Of a stretch of 64,000 nucleotides of DNA, positions 32,524 through 43,793 are shown piece by piece. This DNA comes from Cryptomeria japonica (Eukaryota; Streptophyta; Pinopsida; Cupressales; Cupressaceae). The notes beneath the pieces were generated by a model. That model was not told where the DNA came from. It searched no databases and was given only the letters and a program-made list of their open reading frames with translations. The position numbers and the translations under genes are program-made. The stretch's first letter is position 1. Every line of letters starts with the position of its first letter. The stretch spans positions 340,482,502 to 340,546,501 of the forward strand of contig NC_081414.1 of the NCBI RefSeq assembly GCF_030272615.1. Direction: 5' to 3'.

Positions 32524-34060
32524 AGTAAGTGGGCCAAAAACTTTTCAACATTATGGAGTTTATTTGTTTCTAGTCTGTGTATCATAAAATACTGTTGTAC
32601 AAAACACTTATCAAAAAATTCCTCATAAATTTTATTGATCATACATAATCTTTTCCCAAGAAGACCATAATAATGAAGGTATGTTCTCTCTTGACCAGGT
32701 TCAAGCTTGATCTTTAGTAGCTTATGACCAACTTCCTCAAAATCAACACTTGACATGATTTTCAAATAAATTGTACGTCTTAAATTGACCAAGTTTGTCT
32801 TTATCTCATCCTGTATTCTCAATGCTTCCTCATCTTCCTCTTCATCATCATCATCATCATCATCATCATCTGAATCATCACCTAAATCATTCTCCCCTTC
32901 TGCTTCATCTTAAGAAGCATCTCGAAGGATATCTTTCTTCAGTTTTTCATAGGTTGCCTCATGCTCTAAGAAATCAGGATCTGGCTTGAAAACATCCAAA
33001 CCAGCTTCTTGATCAATTTCATCTTCTAGGAAAACTTCATGTGTTAACTGATCTAGACGCACAACTAGATGACCCTCGAACTTAGCTTTGTGAATTGCAA
33101 AAAGGCCTTCAATTAAAAACTATACTCGTTTGTCAATTTTCCCCTCATGGAGAATACCTCTAAATCTTTCAAAAATCCCATAAAGACCTTTGGGTGAAAG
33201 GTCTTGCAACAAAGAACCACATTCTTTCATGAACCCAACAACAACCTCTACACTATCATCTGTGGGGTTCTCTAGTAAAAGGGTGAGAAGTTACAAGGCA
33301 ATGATCTCATGTGCAACTTGTTGATTCACTAAATGAGCTATGAATTTGGCTGTTGCTATCAACATGTTCTTGTCATTGTGTTTGTATGCCACTTAAGCTG
33401 CAAAATAATTCTTCGCAAAAGTTAATTGCGAACTTCAGGAAATTTTGTATTTACCACAACAAGCAACATAGAAAAACATCTGTAAATCTAGGGGATGCCA
33501 TTTGGGATTTCATACAAGACCTACAAAATAGACCCCTCCCATGGATGAGATTCTTTGCAAACAACTCTGTAATGATGTTCTTGATGTTAGATGCATTTAC
33601 CTTGTTTACTAACCGTTTGATACTCTTCCGAAGGGCATCCCATGTCATGCACTGGTATTCCACACTACTCTTGTCTTCCACATCTTTCATCATTTGAGCT
33701 AGCTTAAATGGGGGAATGTAAACACCCCCACTTCTTCCAATACCCTTCTCAGCTCCTCTTACAACACCTTCAACATTCCCATTCTGAGATGGAGAAGACA
33801 CAACACCAGAAGTTTTCACTTCCACTGCCTCTCTGTCCCTCTTGTTTCTAGAAGCCCCTTTACCACTTAATTCATGCTTATTTATGTACATAAACCCATC
33901 AGGAAGCATGACTTTTTGCATATAAGCTCGCCCAATCATTTTACAGTTATTTTTCATCAAGATTCCCTCAGGAGCTGGTAGATCTTGCTTCCATACTTTA
34001 ATTCTATTTTCTCAAAGGACAATCCTAAAAAATCCATGCATTGCAAACAACCTTTTACAC
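32524..34060 (-). pseudogene. CWC22: Truncated intronless copy of splicing factor CWC22
   Basis: CWC22 is a spliceosome component that recruits eIF4A3 for exon-junction complex assembly; it has MIF4G and MA3 domains. The minus strand shows GGVYIPPFKLAQMMKDVEDK and WDALRKSIKRLVNKVNASN (33715-33570, start of MIF4G), FVVRSCMKSQMASP-equivalent (RGLFCRSCMKSQMASPRF, about 33520), then after a frameshift near 33460 [70 protein letters not shown], an Asp/Glu tract (32890-32835), then the MA3 start NLVNLRRTIYLKIMSSVDFEE and MIHRLETNKLHNV..AHLLGT. Similarity stops at 32524, where CACTA-linked sequence begins. About 14 residues are missing after LEPGQ. Stops and frameshifts are present and no introns are visible, which suggests a processed copy. 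Residues upstream of 33715 (MKNNCKMIGRAYM..) I cannot place. Confidence 0.85.
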
Positions 34061-35403
34061 CTTTGTTGGTTGTGGTGGCGTAACAGAGAGTTTACATCAA
34101 TAAATGAAGAACATGCCAATGCTTTTAATGCAGCAGTAGAAGTCTATCTCTTATTCAATATCTCTAGTGAAACCCCCATGATCTTTTGTTGGAGTAGAAT
34201 TTGTTATATTCTAGAAAGGGTCTTGTCCTTTGTTGATGGGATATTCATCTACCTCAAGAAATAACTATTCTTTTCTCCAACAAGAAGTGGAGCTAAATGA
34301 AGATCTAGCACCATGAAATGAATCCTCAAAAGGATTACTATAGTTAGTTTTGGTAGATAATGATCTGGGTAAAATACTAATGTGGCTTTAGGAAACATTA
34401 TGTACTAGCTTAGCATACTCTAATAACTTTGGTGCGACATGCTACATCCAATCAAGTCTCCATTGGTATCTCTATTGTGTTTATGGATTGGGATTCAATG
34501 TACTCTTTTTATACATAGATTTTACTTTCAATTGAGGAGGTTTGTATGCACTTACTTGTCTTTCAATTGTATCCCTATTTCAAAAATTTCTTCTATCAAC
34601 AAATCATTTGTTGTAAGTTGTACAAGTGGAAGCTTGAACATGCCTTCCATGCTTGTTGATATATTCAACACCATCTTGTGCAACAAATCTTTAGAACTCC
34701 ACTATTTCATTGAAGAGTGAGTAGTAGGGACAATCTAGGACACTTACAGAGGTTTTGCAAGAGAGATAAATAGACCTAAATATTATGGCTTAATAATGAT
34801 CAATAGGTAAATAGATAAGAAACTCTCAATATCAAAATGATTTTCTCAATTGTCTTTACTAGAAATGGATAGATCTACTAATAATGGCTTTATGACTGTA
34901 TGTCAACTTTAGACTCAATCCAAGAAGAGCTATAACTAATATGCGATATCTAGATTTATGATCTCTATAATATAAAAATCCCATAATTATGTTTCCACGC
35001 ATCTATACCACAACAGAAACATCATGCTAGTGTTCAACCATAGCAATTGATATCCTAATTATAGAATGTGAAATATGCACATAACTGTGAATAAAGATTA
35101 AGAAAAACTAAGAAAGATGCTTATTGCAAACATAAATGACTAATGGACAAGAATCGAATTCATTGTAGATAGTTTTGAATATCAAATTCACTTATTTGTG
35201 TGCATTTAGTAACTCATGTACTTGTGGCCAACCATTTATCTCTTTCATAAATTAAACACTTATTAATAACATTAAATGGTTGAGTAATTATGTTTTAGTT
35301 GAAATTGAAAATAAAATATTTTATTTCAGGACAACTCACACTATTCCCTATCATATTTTAGACTCTTGGTTTTGTTAGTAGTTGTTTGATGTCTTTGGAG
35401 CTG
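34061..35403. other. Unassigned interval
   Basis: No recognisable gene, LTR or PBS. Minus-strand 34260-34070 has a weak reading (ALKALACSSFIDVNSL) broken by stops, which could be gene debris continuing from the CWC22 copy. The rest is AT-rich. Confidence 0.4.
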
Positions 35404-36236
35404 ATCATTGCATTTCTTTAGTTACGTTTGCCAACATACTCCCAGTCTGTGCCAAAATGGGAGCTTTGGAATAGGGTATGGACATCCATCAAAGCATAAA
35501 AGATAGAGGAATTTTGTCAGATGTAGTTGCAACTGCTCTGTTAGCGTGTATGCAAAATGTGGAAGCATAGACAAAGCACGAGAACTGTTTGATGGATTGC
35601 CTCAAAGAAATGTGGTTTCCTAGACTGCAATGATTGCTGGATATGCACAAAATGGATTTGTTGAGAAGGCTTTAGAAAGTTTCAAGCAAATGCAATCGGC
35701 AAGTGTAAAGCCAAATTCCACGACGATTGCTACTATCCTCCCTGTCTGTGCCAAAATGGGAGATTTGGAACAAGGTATGGACATTCATCGAAGCATAAAG
35801 GATAGAGGAATTTTGTCAAATGTTTTAGTTGCAACTGCCCTGGTAGACATGTATGCAAAATGTGGAAGCATAGACAAGGCACGTGAACTATTTGAAAGAA
35901 TGCCTGAAAGAAATGTTGTCTCGTGGACTGCAACGATTGTTGGATATGCACAAAATGGATTTGTCGAAAAGGCTTTAGACACTTTCAAGCAAATGAAATT
36001 GGAAGGAATAAAGCCAAATTCCACAACCTTTTCCAGCACCCTCCTTGCTTGTGCAAAAATGGGAGCTTTGGAACAGGGTATGGACATCCATTAAATCATA
36101 ATGGATAGAGAAATTTTGTTAGGTGTTGTACTTGCAAATGCCCTACTTGACATGAATGCAAAATGTGGAAACATGGACAAGGCTCATGAATTGTTTGATA
36201 CGATCCCACAAACAGATGTGATCTCATGTGAACAAT
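35404..36236 (+). pseudogene. Pentatricopeptide repeat (PLS-type PPR) pseudogene
   Basis: PPR proteins bind organellar RNA in a one-repeat-per-base manner. The longest intact stretch (35630-36094) encodes alternating PPR units: MIAGYAQNGFVEKALESFKQM, VKPNSTTIATILPVCAKMGDLEQGMDIH, LVDMYAKCGSIDKARELFERMPERN, then a second near-identical round. An upstream copy (35404-35629) reads NILPVCAKMGALE followed by a stop in place of Gln, then DVVATALL with a frameshift, and ends VVS-stop-TAMIAG (Trp to TAG). Downstream (36097-36236) the third round has a stop after GMDIH and ends at DVIS. Start and C-terminal E/DYW domains are absent. The open frame starting at 35630 begins at an internal Met. The rounds are very alike, indicating recent repeat expansion before decay. 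Confidence 0.85.
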
Positions 36237-36739
36237 AAACACGCGCGTATACAGGAGGAAGAGATTGCTGCTACAAAATTGAACGCTCACTCCTCAATCA
36301 TAGTTCTATGGTTTTACGAGATTAAACTAGGGCAATTAACCACCACATGTATATTTTTTGCAACATGAAATTAAAAACTAGGGAAATTTGAATCTACCTC
36401 CTACGTGGGATTGCAGGCAATGCCACAAATGCCTTTGACGCAGGTTTGATGTTCTTGAGGGTTGAAGTCACCACGAACGCCTATGCAAGATTGCAATGCA
36501 CAAATGAATTCCCCTCTTCTTTTTTTTTAAGTAATGGTCGTTGTCGTTGGAATTACGATGAACTTGAGCACTCTTTTGAAAAAAAGAAAATTTTCATTGC
36601 TAATGCCTTCTTTGTCGAAACCAAACGGGAAATTGCCGTCAGAATTATGACGAATGCCAGCATTTTTTCAAAAAAAAAAATCAAATTTGGCCACAATATA
36701 CCTTCTCCATTGGAAACCTCAGTCAGAAATCTAGTCCAA
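36237..36739. other. Unassigned interval
   Basis: No recognised motif. An open frame of about 100 codons at 36446-36748 crosses A- and T-rich runs and has no family signature. Confidence 0.4.
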
Positions 36740-36957
36740 ATATATTAGTGACATTATGCATGTTGTGTATGAATGCTAGATATCAAGCTGATCTGAAGGA
36801 GAGTCATGTCACTACTGTTAAGAGTATATTCATATATCTAAAGGGAACTGTGGATTGTAATTTATGGTATCCAAAGAATGATGATTTCATTTTGTGTGCC
36901 TACACTAATGGAGATTGGAATGGTGATATTGATGACTGAAAGAGTACTACCAGTGAA
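36740..36957 (+). pseudogene. pol: Copia reverse transcriptase/RNase H fragment
   Basis: The frame reads DIMHVVCMNARYQADLKESH, then IFIYLKGTVDCNLWYPKNDDF and CAYTNGDWNGDIDD, stop, KSTTSES. This is the end of Copia RT and the start of RNase H (family form: RIFRYLKGT, CAYTDADWAGD, DDRKSTSG). The catalytic Asp segment reads TNGDW. The fragment is cut on the right by insertion of element C at the TSD TCTTC (36958-36962). Confidence 0.8.
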
Positions 36958-36962
36958 TCTTC
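36958..36962. repeat. Target site duplication of element C, left copy
   Basis: TCTTC, repeated at 43743-43747. Confidence 0.85.
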
Positions 36963-37704
36963 TATTAGAATTCCCAAAGATACTTAGAGGGGGGGGGTGA
37001 ATCAGTATCTAACTGGTAAATAAATTTTTTGACCTTGTTAAATAAATTGCATTCCAAAATAGTGTATCGGTAAACAAAAATTAATGCAGTAAATATGAAC
37101 AATAAGTACAACATAGAAAGCACACCATAACACAAGATTTTTAATGAGGAAACCCGGTGTGGGAAAAACCTTGGTGGGATTTGTGACCCACAATATTCAC
37201 TCACTGGCCAATGAATGGATATTACTTACAATAGGGGCTTGCACATGCAGGAAGGCCAACTACCTAAAGCTCACTACTTAATTACAAAAGGGAAGTCTCA
37301 CTGACTTACAAAATGGATTATGAAAATCCAATACAATGTACTGCTTTAGTTCAACATCTACTATGCCAGGTTCAGAACCGGTTTAAGCTCATACAATAAC
37401 CATAAACCTTACTCCAAAATCTACCTTAATATTCTGATATTACTTCTACAATAATATTCCCATATTCGCATCTATAATTGATCTATAAGATCTCATACTT
37501 ATATATGAGTCTTATTACAATATGCTTTGTCTGCTTACAAAAAGATATTATAATTAAATACAAAATCCTATCAGCCAGGGTGTTGGTAATCATCTTTGTC
37601 GCTGTTGGTAAACTATCTGCCGGTGCCATAGGATTGCAAGGTTGCCATCAATGACAATACCTTAAATCACCTACAATTTCTCATTGGAGTGTGCAATGCC
37701 AACA
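36963..37704 (-). repeat. 3' LTR of element C
   Basis: Minus strand TGTTGGCATTGC to TTCTAATA (normal end CCTAACA mutated). Contains inverted GAATCACCCCCCCCC, the GAGCTTTAGGTAG module near 37270 and the GGGTCACAAATCCCACCAAGG block near 37180. About 35 bp shorter than the 5' LTR. Confidence 0.88.
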
Positions 37705-37716
37705 ATCTCCCCCTTT
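37705..37716 (-). other. Polypurine tract of element C
   Basis: Minus strand AAAGGGGGAGAT directly before TGTTGGC; identical to B. Confidence 0.9.
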
Positions 37717-37917
37717 GGCATTGATGACAACACTCATGAGAAAAATTCAAAAATGTATCCAAAATTTGAAGTCCAAAAAGTCTTACCAAAATGTGTGCTC
37801 CCCCTGAGCAGATGATCTCTTCTGTCCATCATTTTTCTCATCTCTACTACTCCCCCTTTGGCATCAATGACAAAGGCTGTCAAAAATGTCAACTGAGTGT
37901 AGTTATCAGCTAGAGCC

Positions 37918-40900
37918 CTATAACCGGTTGGTTATAATCTGAAATAGATCTCCCAATACAAAATTCAGGCTCTCAGTGAACCTTTCACTATCCTTCAATG
38001 CTGCTTCAGTCCTTTGAATTATACCGGTGAGGGTGTGCATTATCTCTTCCAGTGTCTTTAGTCCTGGAACAAGTGTCTCTGAGATATCTTTTCTCAAAGA
38101 GATGAGGTTCTCAAGTTTTGGACCAAGTCTGCACTTTAGCTCTTTAGCCTTGAACTTTATTCTTTCCTTCTCTTTTTCAATTTTTTCAATTTTCTCCTCA
38201 AAACTTGCTATCACCTGCTCTATAACCGATATGGGTTCTGATGAACCAATGAGATTATCAGCAATATCATTTCTTTCTTTCTGCACTTTACTGATTTTCT
38301 TGTCTATATCCACTGTCAAAATATCAGTCTTGCATGTGTCTCTGTATAACTCCTTAAATTCCATTATTGTTTTTCTAAGTGCCAGTAATAGGGTATTAAT
38401 GTGTCCCATGCACTTTGTTATTGACTCATCAAAGAATTTTTCCTTTTCCTTATTCATTTTCTCACTGAATGTCTCCTCATTTATCAGATCAACTGTTAAT
38501 AAGTTGTTGGTGATATACTTAGACAATGTGTCTAATTGGCTCAAAGAATCTTTATTGTCCACATTGCACTCGGGTGTAATCAATTTTAATAAAGGAATTG
38601 TATCATCGATAGCCTTGTATGCAAGTACATTAGAATCTATTATTTTCTTGATGGAATCCAATAGTACCTCTGTCACATTAGTTGGTCTGAATTATGTCAT
38701 CAAAGAACCAGATGACTGTCCAACTACCTTAACAATTTGCATTCTGCTAGTGTGAGTAACCTCTTTGCTTGTGTTGTCCTCTGATAGGTTAGTTTGTGTA
38801 TGCATCTCAACTAGGAAAGGCTTGGCTTTCTTAGTAGTTTCCGGTGGCACTATCTCAGTATGAACCTGTACCTCAACCTTTTTCTCTTCCCATTTCTCAA
38901 TGTGTACCTTAGTTTGTTTCTGTGTGCTTTCTATTGCCGGTTTTTCTAATGAAGTCTCAGTATTCATTATCGGTTTCTTAGTATGCACCTATGAACTGTC
39001 CACTGTTGGTATCTCTAACTTTGTGGTTTTTTCAATGTGTGCACCAGTGGTATTAGTCACCATTCTAGAAGTCAGGGGATCAACTGATTATTCAGTTTGT
39101 GTCTCAATCCCAATTTCAATATTTTCAACTATTTTCTCTTCATGTGTTTCCATTGCAATATTCTCAACCGATGGCTCAGTTGCCACATATTTATTCTCAC
39201 CAGTGGTTTCCTTATCAACCACAATATTTACCTCTTGTGTATCAATATTCCAACTCAAAATTATTAGTAGTCCTCATGTGTATCAAAAGAAGGTGGGGAC
39301 AAGTTGTCTGGATAGATGTCCTCATGTGTTGATTCCAACTCAATATTCCAACTTCTGAATTAGGATAGATGTCCTCATGTGTTGATTCCAACTCAAAATT
39401 ATTAGTAGTCGGTGGTGTATCAACAGTCTCAACCGATGGAGTATCAAAAGAAGGTGGGGACAAGTTGTCTATCACTTTTATGCTTGGAGGTCCACCTACC
39501 TTGCCTTTACCTTTGTCCTTATCCTTTTGGTAAACTCTGAAAGTTTTGTGTCATTTGAGCTCTTCTTGCTTTTCTTTCTCCACAAAGAAGATATCCCATT
39601 TATCTGCTATCTCTTTAGAGATTTCATTCACTCTTCCAACCATTAAACCTACATGCCAGTGTCCACTAGAAAATACTGTCTTGTTTGCCTCACTTATCAA
39701 CTCATCAATTTTTTCTACTGATTTAACTGGATGAACTGCAAGTAATTTTTCTATTTTTATCTTCTTATCCAATTCCATAATAGCTAGTCTCTTTGCATCA
39801 AGTCTCCTATACAAGTCACTCAGTAAATCATCTACAACTTCTATCAAAAATTTCTTGTAAATGTCTAAGTGTAGAATGATACTGTTTTCTATGCTTTCCT
39901 TTTCTTCATTAGTAAAAGTGTCATACAATTTACTGATATTAGACAAGTTTCCATCATCCATTAATTCATTCAAAAGATTGTCTAAAGGAGGAATAACCTA
40001 TTTTTCCTTCTTCTTCTTTAGTGTCATTTTCTTTGCTGGGGGCCTTACTGCTTGTTGTTTCCTTCTTGTTCTCTTTGGTGTAGGAGAGGGTGCCAGTGAA
40101 GGTTTTCTTTTCCTTTCTACTCTCTTAAACTCAGCTAGGATTTCACTATCAGATGAAGTTCCAACTGGTGAAAGATGAGCTTTTGGTTGTATCCCTTCCA
40201 AGTCACTTTCCTTAATACCAGTGATATTCAATATGTTTTCCTTGATCTCTTTGGCCTGTTTTGTTTCTTTTTCTAATAGATTGATCTCTTTTCTTCCTTT
40301 GTTTAAGGGTCTATACCTTGCTCTCAATGGTTTCAGCATTTCCAAATATTTCCTCTTTAGGTTCTCTAGGGGCTTCAAGTAGGGCTTTAGCATATGTCTC
40401 AATTATGTTTTCATCTACCTCATAACCCATTTCTATCACCCAAACAATTCTAGGAACCACTGCTTCCATCCAGATTTCATCTTTCTTGATAACAAAACAT
40501 ATTTCTTTATGATATTTGTCAACTATGCTTTGAGATATCCTTTCCCTTGTTTTCATTCGAGCCTTAAATGTTTGGAAGTATTCAATTATGTTTTTTTCCC
40601 TATCATCTCCCATGCCGATAAAGATATCCAATAGTTGTTTTCCTACCGGTATTTCAAAGCCAAATTCTTTCCTACCTATACCGAGAACTTCCTTAGTAAT
40701 GTATAGCAATAGGCACACAAGTAGATTACCAAATTTGAAAGTACCTTTCTTATCACCTTTAATTTTCTTTAGATTGTCAATCAATTCATCCTTTAGCCAT
40801 TCACATATGTCAATCTTAGTGTTACTATTCACCATGTCATAAGAACTCTTGATACATAAACTAGAAACATAGTTTAATCTATTAGCATATATATTTTTGT

Positions 40901-41477
40901 ATCCTAGTATCATGCTAATGAATCTGACATTTATATCTTTCACATCATTGACTCTCAAGGATCTACTGTCATGGGTTGCACTAGTTAATGTCATCATAGT
41001 GTTGTTTGGAACTTTCTTAGATTTGTCAGGCCTACTACCGATGGAAGGTAAGTCAGTCACTGCCCTAACTACTTCTTTTGTGATCTTATGGATGGAGTCA
41101 AGCCAAAATAATTCCCCATGAACTCTGCTAAGTACAATCCTCACACCTTCCTTAGGAAAATCAGGAATACTAAGTATTTCCAAAAAGCCTAGGGTTTCTA
41201 TGATCTTATGTTCTGGTTTCACAATACCATTCTCATCACAAATTACAGTCCTATACATGTTCATAATTTCATCAGCACCAAGTTCCTCAATATGACAATG
41301 TATATATATCCTAGGGTCTTCTGCATAAGCAACTCCTTTGGGTATTTTAGAGAATGCACCTAGGGTATCATCCTGCTTCGCTACTTTGGGTATAATTTTA
41401 AATACAGGCCTAGGGTGTTTAACCACTTCAACAATAGTAGGGTTTGTAATGAATTCAGGTGTAGAGGAAGAAGCCAT
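37918..41477 (-). pseudogene. ORF2 of element C: best-preserved copy of the unknown protein
   Basis: Starts ATG at 41477 (MASSSTPEFITNPT). The first 388 codons are uninterrupted (41477-40311) and span the region broken by a frameshift in B, ending in WMEAVVPRIVWVIEMGYEVD and KALLEAPREPKEE. A frameshift near 40320 leads into the basic stretch (ERKRKPSLAPSPTPKRTRRK, about 40120-40070), the helical region (LHLDIYKKFLIEVVDDLL, 39890-39840) and a linker disrupted by local duplication at 39240-39430. A further frame change precedes the acidic Thr/Lys linker (38988-38692) and the C-terminal coiled coil (38676-37918), ending ITNRL. Total span about 1180 codons, as in B. I recognise no domain family; the C-terminal coiled coil and the basic segment suggest an oligomeric protein that may bind nucleic acid or enter the nucleus, which is inference only. 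Confidence 0.8.
39240..39430. repeat. Scrambled local duplication inside ORF2 of element C
   Basis: GATGTCCTCATGTGTTGATTCCAACTCAA occurs from about 39318 and 39366, TCAAAAGAAGGTGGGGACAAGTTGTCT at about 39281 and 39439, and CAACTCAAAATTATTAGTAGTC at about 39251 and 39389. The duplicated blocks are interleaved. The reading frame of ORF2 changes across this patch. Confidence 0.8.
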
Positions 41478-41820
41478 TTGATAAATACTTTAATCTACCT
41501 TTAGGTTTGAATGCTTAAAAGATTTTGTTTCACTTCTCACTGTGGATGCCTTCGCTCGGGTTTTTCACACTCTTAGGAAATTTGAATGCTCGGTGATTGA
41601 AAAAGAGTGAAAAACACTTGCTTTATAATGTCATTTCCTTCAACTACCATAATAAATGCTTGTCAATTAAGTGAAAACTTAACTCATCTTCCGGTAAAGA
41701 AGAAATTCATCTTCTTACCATCAACTGAGGGTAAACTAGCCTAATTTTCAATTAGTTTCCATACCCCCAAAAGATTTCTTTTCAGTTAGATGAAGAATCT
41801 CCTGCTGGTGGAGTGGTACT

Positions 41821-42894
41821 CTATTCTATCAGTGAAGGAATAGCTTCATTAACATTCTGATCTATCTTTCTAATCCATTGTTTTGAAAATTCTTGCTTTA
41901 CCTCATCAACCTTCTCTTTACCTTTCAAACTGGGTCCTTTGTTATTTGTCGGTGATGCCTTACTTCTACAAAATTTTGCACTATGTCCAATCTTGTTACA
42001 AGCATAACAAGTCACATTATTTTTTTGAATAGCTTTTCCATATCCTATGCTAGTATGTGTTCTGCATTGATTAGATAAGTGCCCAAATCTTCCACAAACA
42101 TAACATCTTACATTCATTCTGCAATTTTCTGAATTATGACCAATTTTGTTGCATTTAGAACATTGACCGGTGGGTGCATTAGTGTTCTAATAGTTTCTAG
42201 ATCTACATTGATTTTCTCTATGACCATACTTGTTATAGATAAAGAATTTCCCATTAAATTTGAAGGCATTAGGTTGTCTTACCGGTTTACTGTGATCATG
42301 ATTGTTTGTAGTACTAGAGCTTTCACCAACTTCAAAGACAAGTCCATTAGTATCTCCATTAGGTTTCTAATTTTTCAGCATGTCATCAAGTTCTTCTGAA
42401 CTTTTCTTGAATTTCTCTTTATGTTGATTTGCAATAGCCAACTCATTTTCCAAGAAATCCTTCTATCTCATGAGTTTAGCTTGATCATGTTCCAAGTGAA
42501 TCAGATCTGTCTTCAAAATATCATTTTCATGATTGAGTCTTAGATTTTGATTTTCAACATCATTTATTCTCCTTGTCATGTCATCTTCATTTTTCATTCT
42601 GTCTTTAGTGTCTTTACAAAATCTCATAGTCATATCTTGCATCTCATTCCTCAAGGTCATGTTTTCTTGCTTCATCTTGCTTACAAGATCATTAAGAGTT
42701 TCATTTTCATCATCATCACTCTGTATCTTCTCATGAAGTTCTCTTCTTTTGTTTCTAGCAATAGTGAGATTCTCCTGAAGTCCTTGAATGTTTTCCTGTG
42801 CAGCCTTCAAATCATCTTCAAGTTTGATATTCTTCAACTTTTCTACATCATAATTTGCAAGAGTTGTTTCTAGTTGCTTTCTCAAGTTATCCAT
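41821..42894 (-). pseudogene. ORF1 of element C: gag-like coiled coil plus CCHC knuckles
   Basis: Starts MDNLRKQLETTLANYDVEKLK at 42894. Coiled coil runs to about 42300; TAG at 42463-42465 lies at the same position as the stop in B, and another TAG near 42368 is at the same position as the stop in A (both Gln in at least one sister). Knuckle 1 has lost both first Cys (FIYNKYGHRENQC), while CSKCNKIGHNSENC, CYVCGRFGHLSNQC and CYACNKIGHSAKFC are intact (42165-41965). It ends SLIE-TAG at 41821, the stop shared with A and B. A 340-bp gap separates it from ORF2. Confidence 0.82.
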
Positions 42895-42951
42895 CTATAT
42901 CGATGTCTGAATCTCCCTCAAGCTATTAGGCTTTTGAAAAAAGAGGACTAG

Positions 42952-42963
42952 GCTCTGATACCA
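42952..42963 (-). other. Primer binding site of element C
   Basis: Minus strand TGGTATCAGAGC, perfect, two bases from the 5' LTR end at 42966. Confidence 0.92.
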
Positions 42964-42965
42964 AT

Positions 42966-43742
42966 TGTTAGGATTCTCAAAGATACTGAGAGGGGGGGTG
43001 GGGGGGTGAATAAGTATCTGACCGGTAAATAAATTTTCTGACCTTGTTAAATAAATTGCATTTCAAAACAATGTACCAGTAAACAAGAATTAATGCAGTA
43101 AATATGAAAAATAAGCACAACATAGAAAGAACACCATAACACAAGATTTTTAATGAGGAAGCTCGGTGTGGGAAAAACCTCAGTGGGATTTATGACCCAT
43201 TATATTCACTCATTGGCCAATGAATGGATATTACTTACAATAGGGGTCTGCACATGCAGGAAGGCCAACTGCCTAAAGCTCACTGCTTCATTACAAAAGG
43301 GAAGTCTCACTGACTTATAAAATGGATTATGAAAATCCAATATAATGTACTACTTTAGTTCAACATCTTCTATGCCAGGTTCAGTACTGGCTTAAGCTCA
43401 TACAATAACCATAAACCTTACTCCAAAATCTGCCTTAATATTTGCATATTACTTCTCTAATAATCTTCCCATATTTGCATCTATAATTGATCTATAAGAT
43501 CTCATACTTATATATGAGTCTTATTACAATACGCCTTGTTAGCTTACAAAAATATATTATAATTAAATACAAAATACAATAAACAAAATCCTGTCGGCCA
43601 GGGTGTCGGTAATAATATTTGCCACTGTCGGTAAACTATTTGTCGATGTAGAGTCTTCTAGTGCCATAGGATTGCAAGGTTGCCATCAATGACAATACCT
43701 TCAATCACCTACAATTTATCATTGGAGTGTGCAATGCCAAAA
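42966..43742 (-). repeat. 5' LTR of element C
   Basis: On the plus strand it runs TGTTAGGATTCTC to GCAATGCCAAAA (last bases of CCAACA mutated). It is collinear with the 3' LTR at 36963-37704 apart from small indels, and TCTTC follows at 43743. Confidence 0.9.
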
Positions 43743-43747
43743 TCTTC
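43743..43747. repeat. Target site duplication of element C, right copy
   Basis: TCTTC, identical to 36958-36962. Confidence 0.85.
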
Positions 43748-43793
43748 TAGATGTTGATAGATAAAGATTTGAAAAGTGGCATTGGTGCAGTTG
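43748..43793 (+). repeat. Fragment related to the LTR of element I
   Basis: TAGATGTTGATAGATAAAG and AAGATTTGAAAAGTGGCATTGGTGC resemble the LTR of element I at about 8540-8577 joined to 9428-9432. It is a small remnant wedged between elements C and D. Confidence 0.6.

Larger units (their letters stand above)
36963..43742 (-). mobile_element. Element C: non-autonomous LTR element, minus orientation
   Basis: Same family as A and B, 6780 bp, with LTRs 36963-37704 (3') and 42966-43742 (5'), a perfect PBS, PPT and TSD TCTTC. ORF1 (42894-41821) and ORF2 (41477-37918) are the best preserved of the three copies. No pol genes. It inserted at the edge of a Copia RNase H fragment and sits 51 bp from the LTR of Copia D. 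Confidence 0.92.

Noticed and set aside
33353-33697. Plus-strand open frame of 114 codons
   Set aside because: Antisense to the MIF4G region of the CWC22 pseudogene.
36446-36748. Open frame of 100 codons
   Set aside because: No recognised motif, crosses A and T homopolymers, and overlaps the Copia fragment start.
38027-38755. Plus-strand open frame of 242 codons
   Set aside because: Antisense to the ORF2 coiled-coil region of element C; its Ser/Leu/Phe-rich translation is the mirror of Lys/Glu-rich codons.
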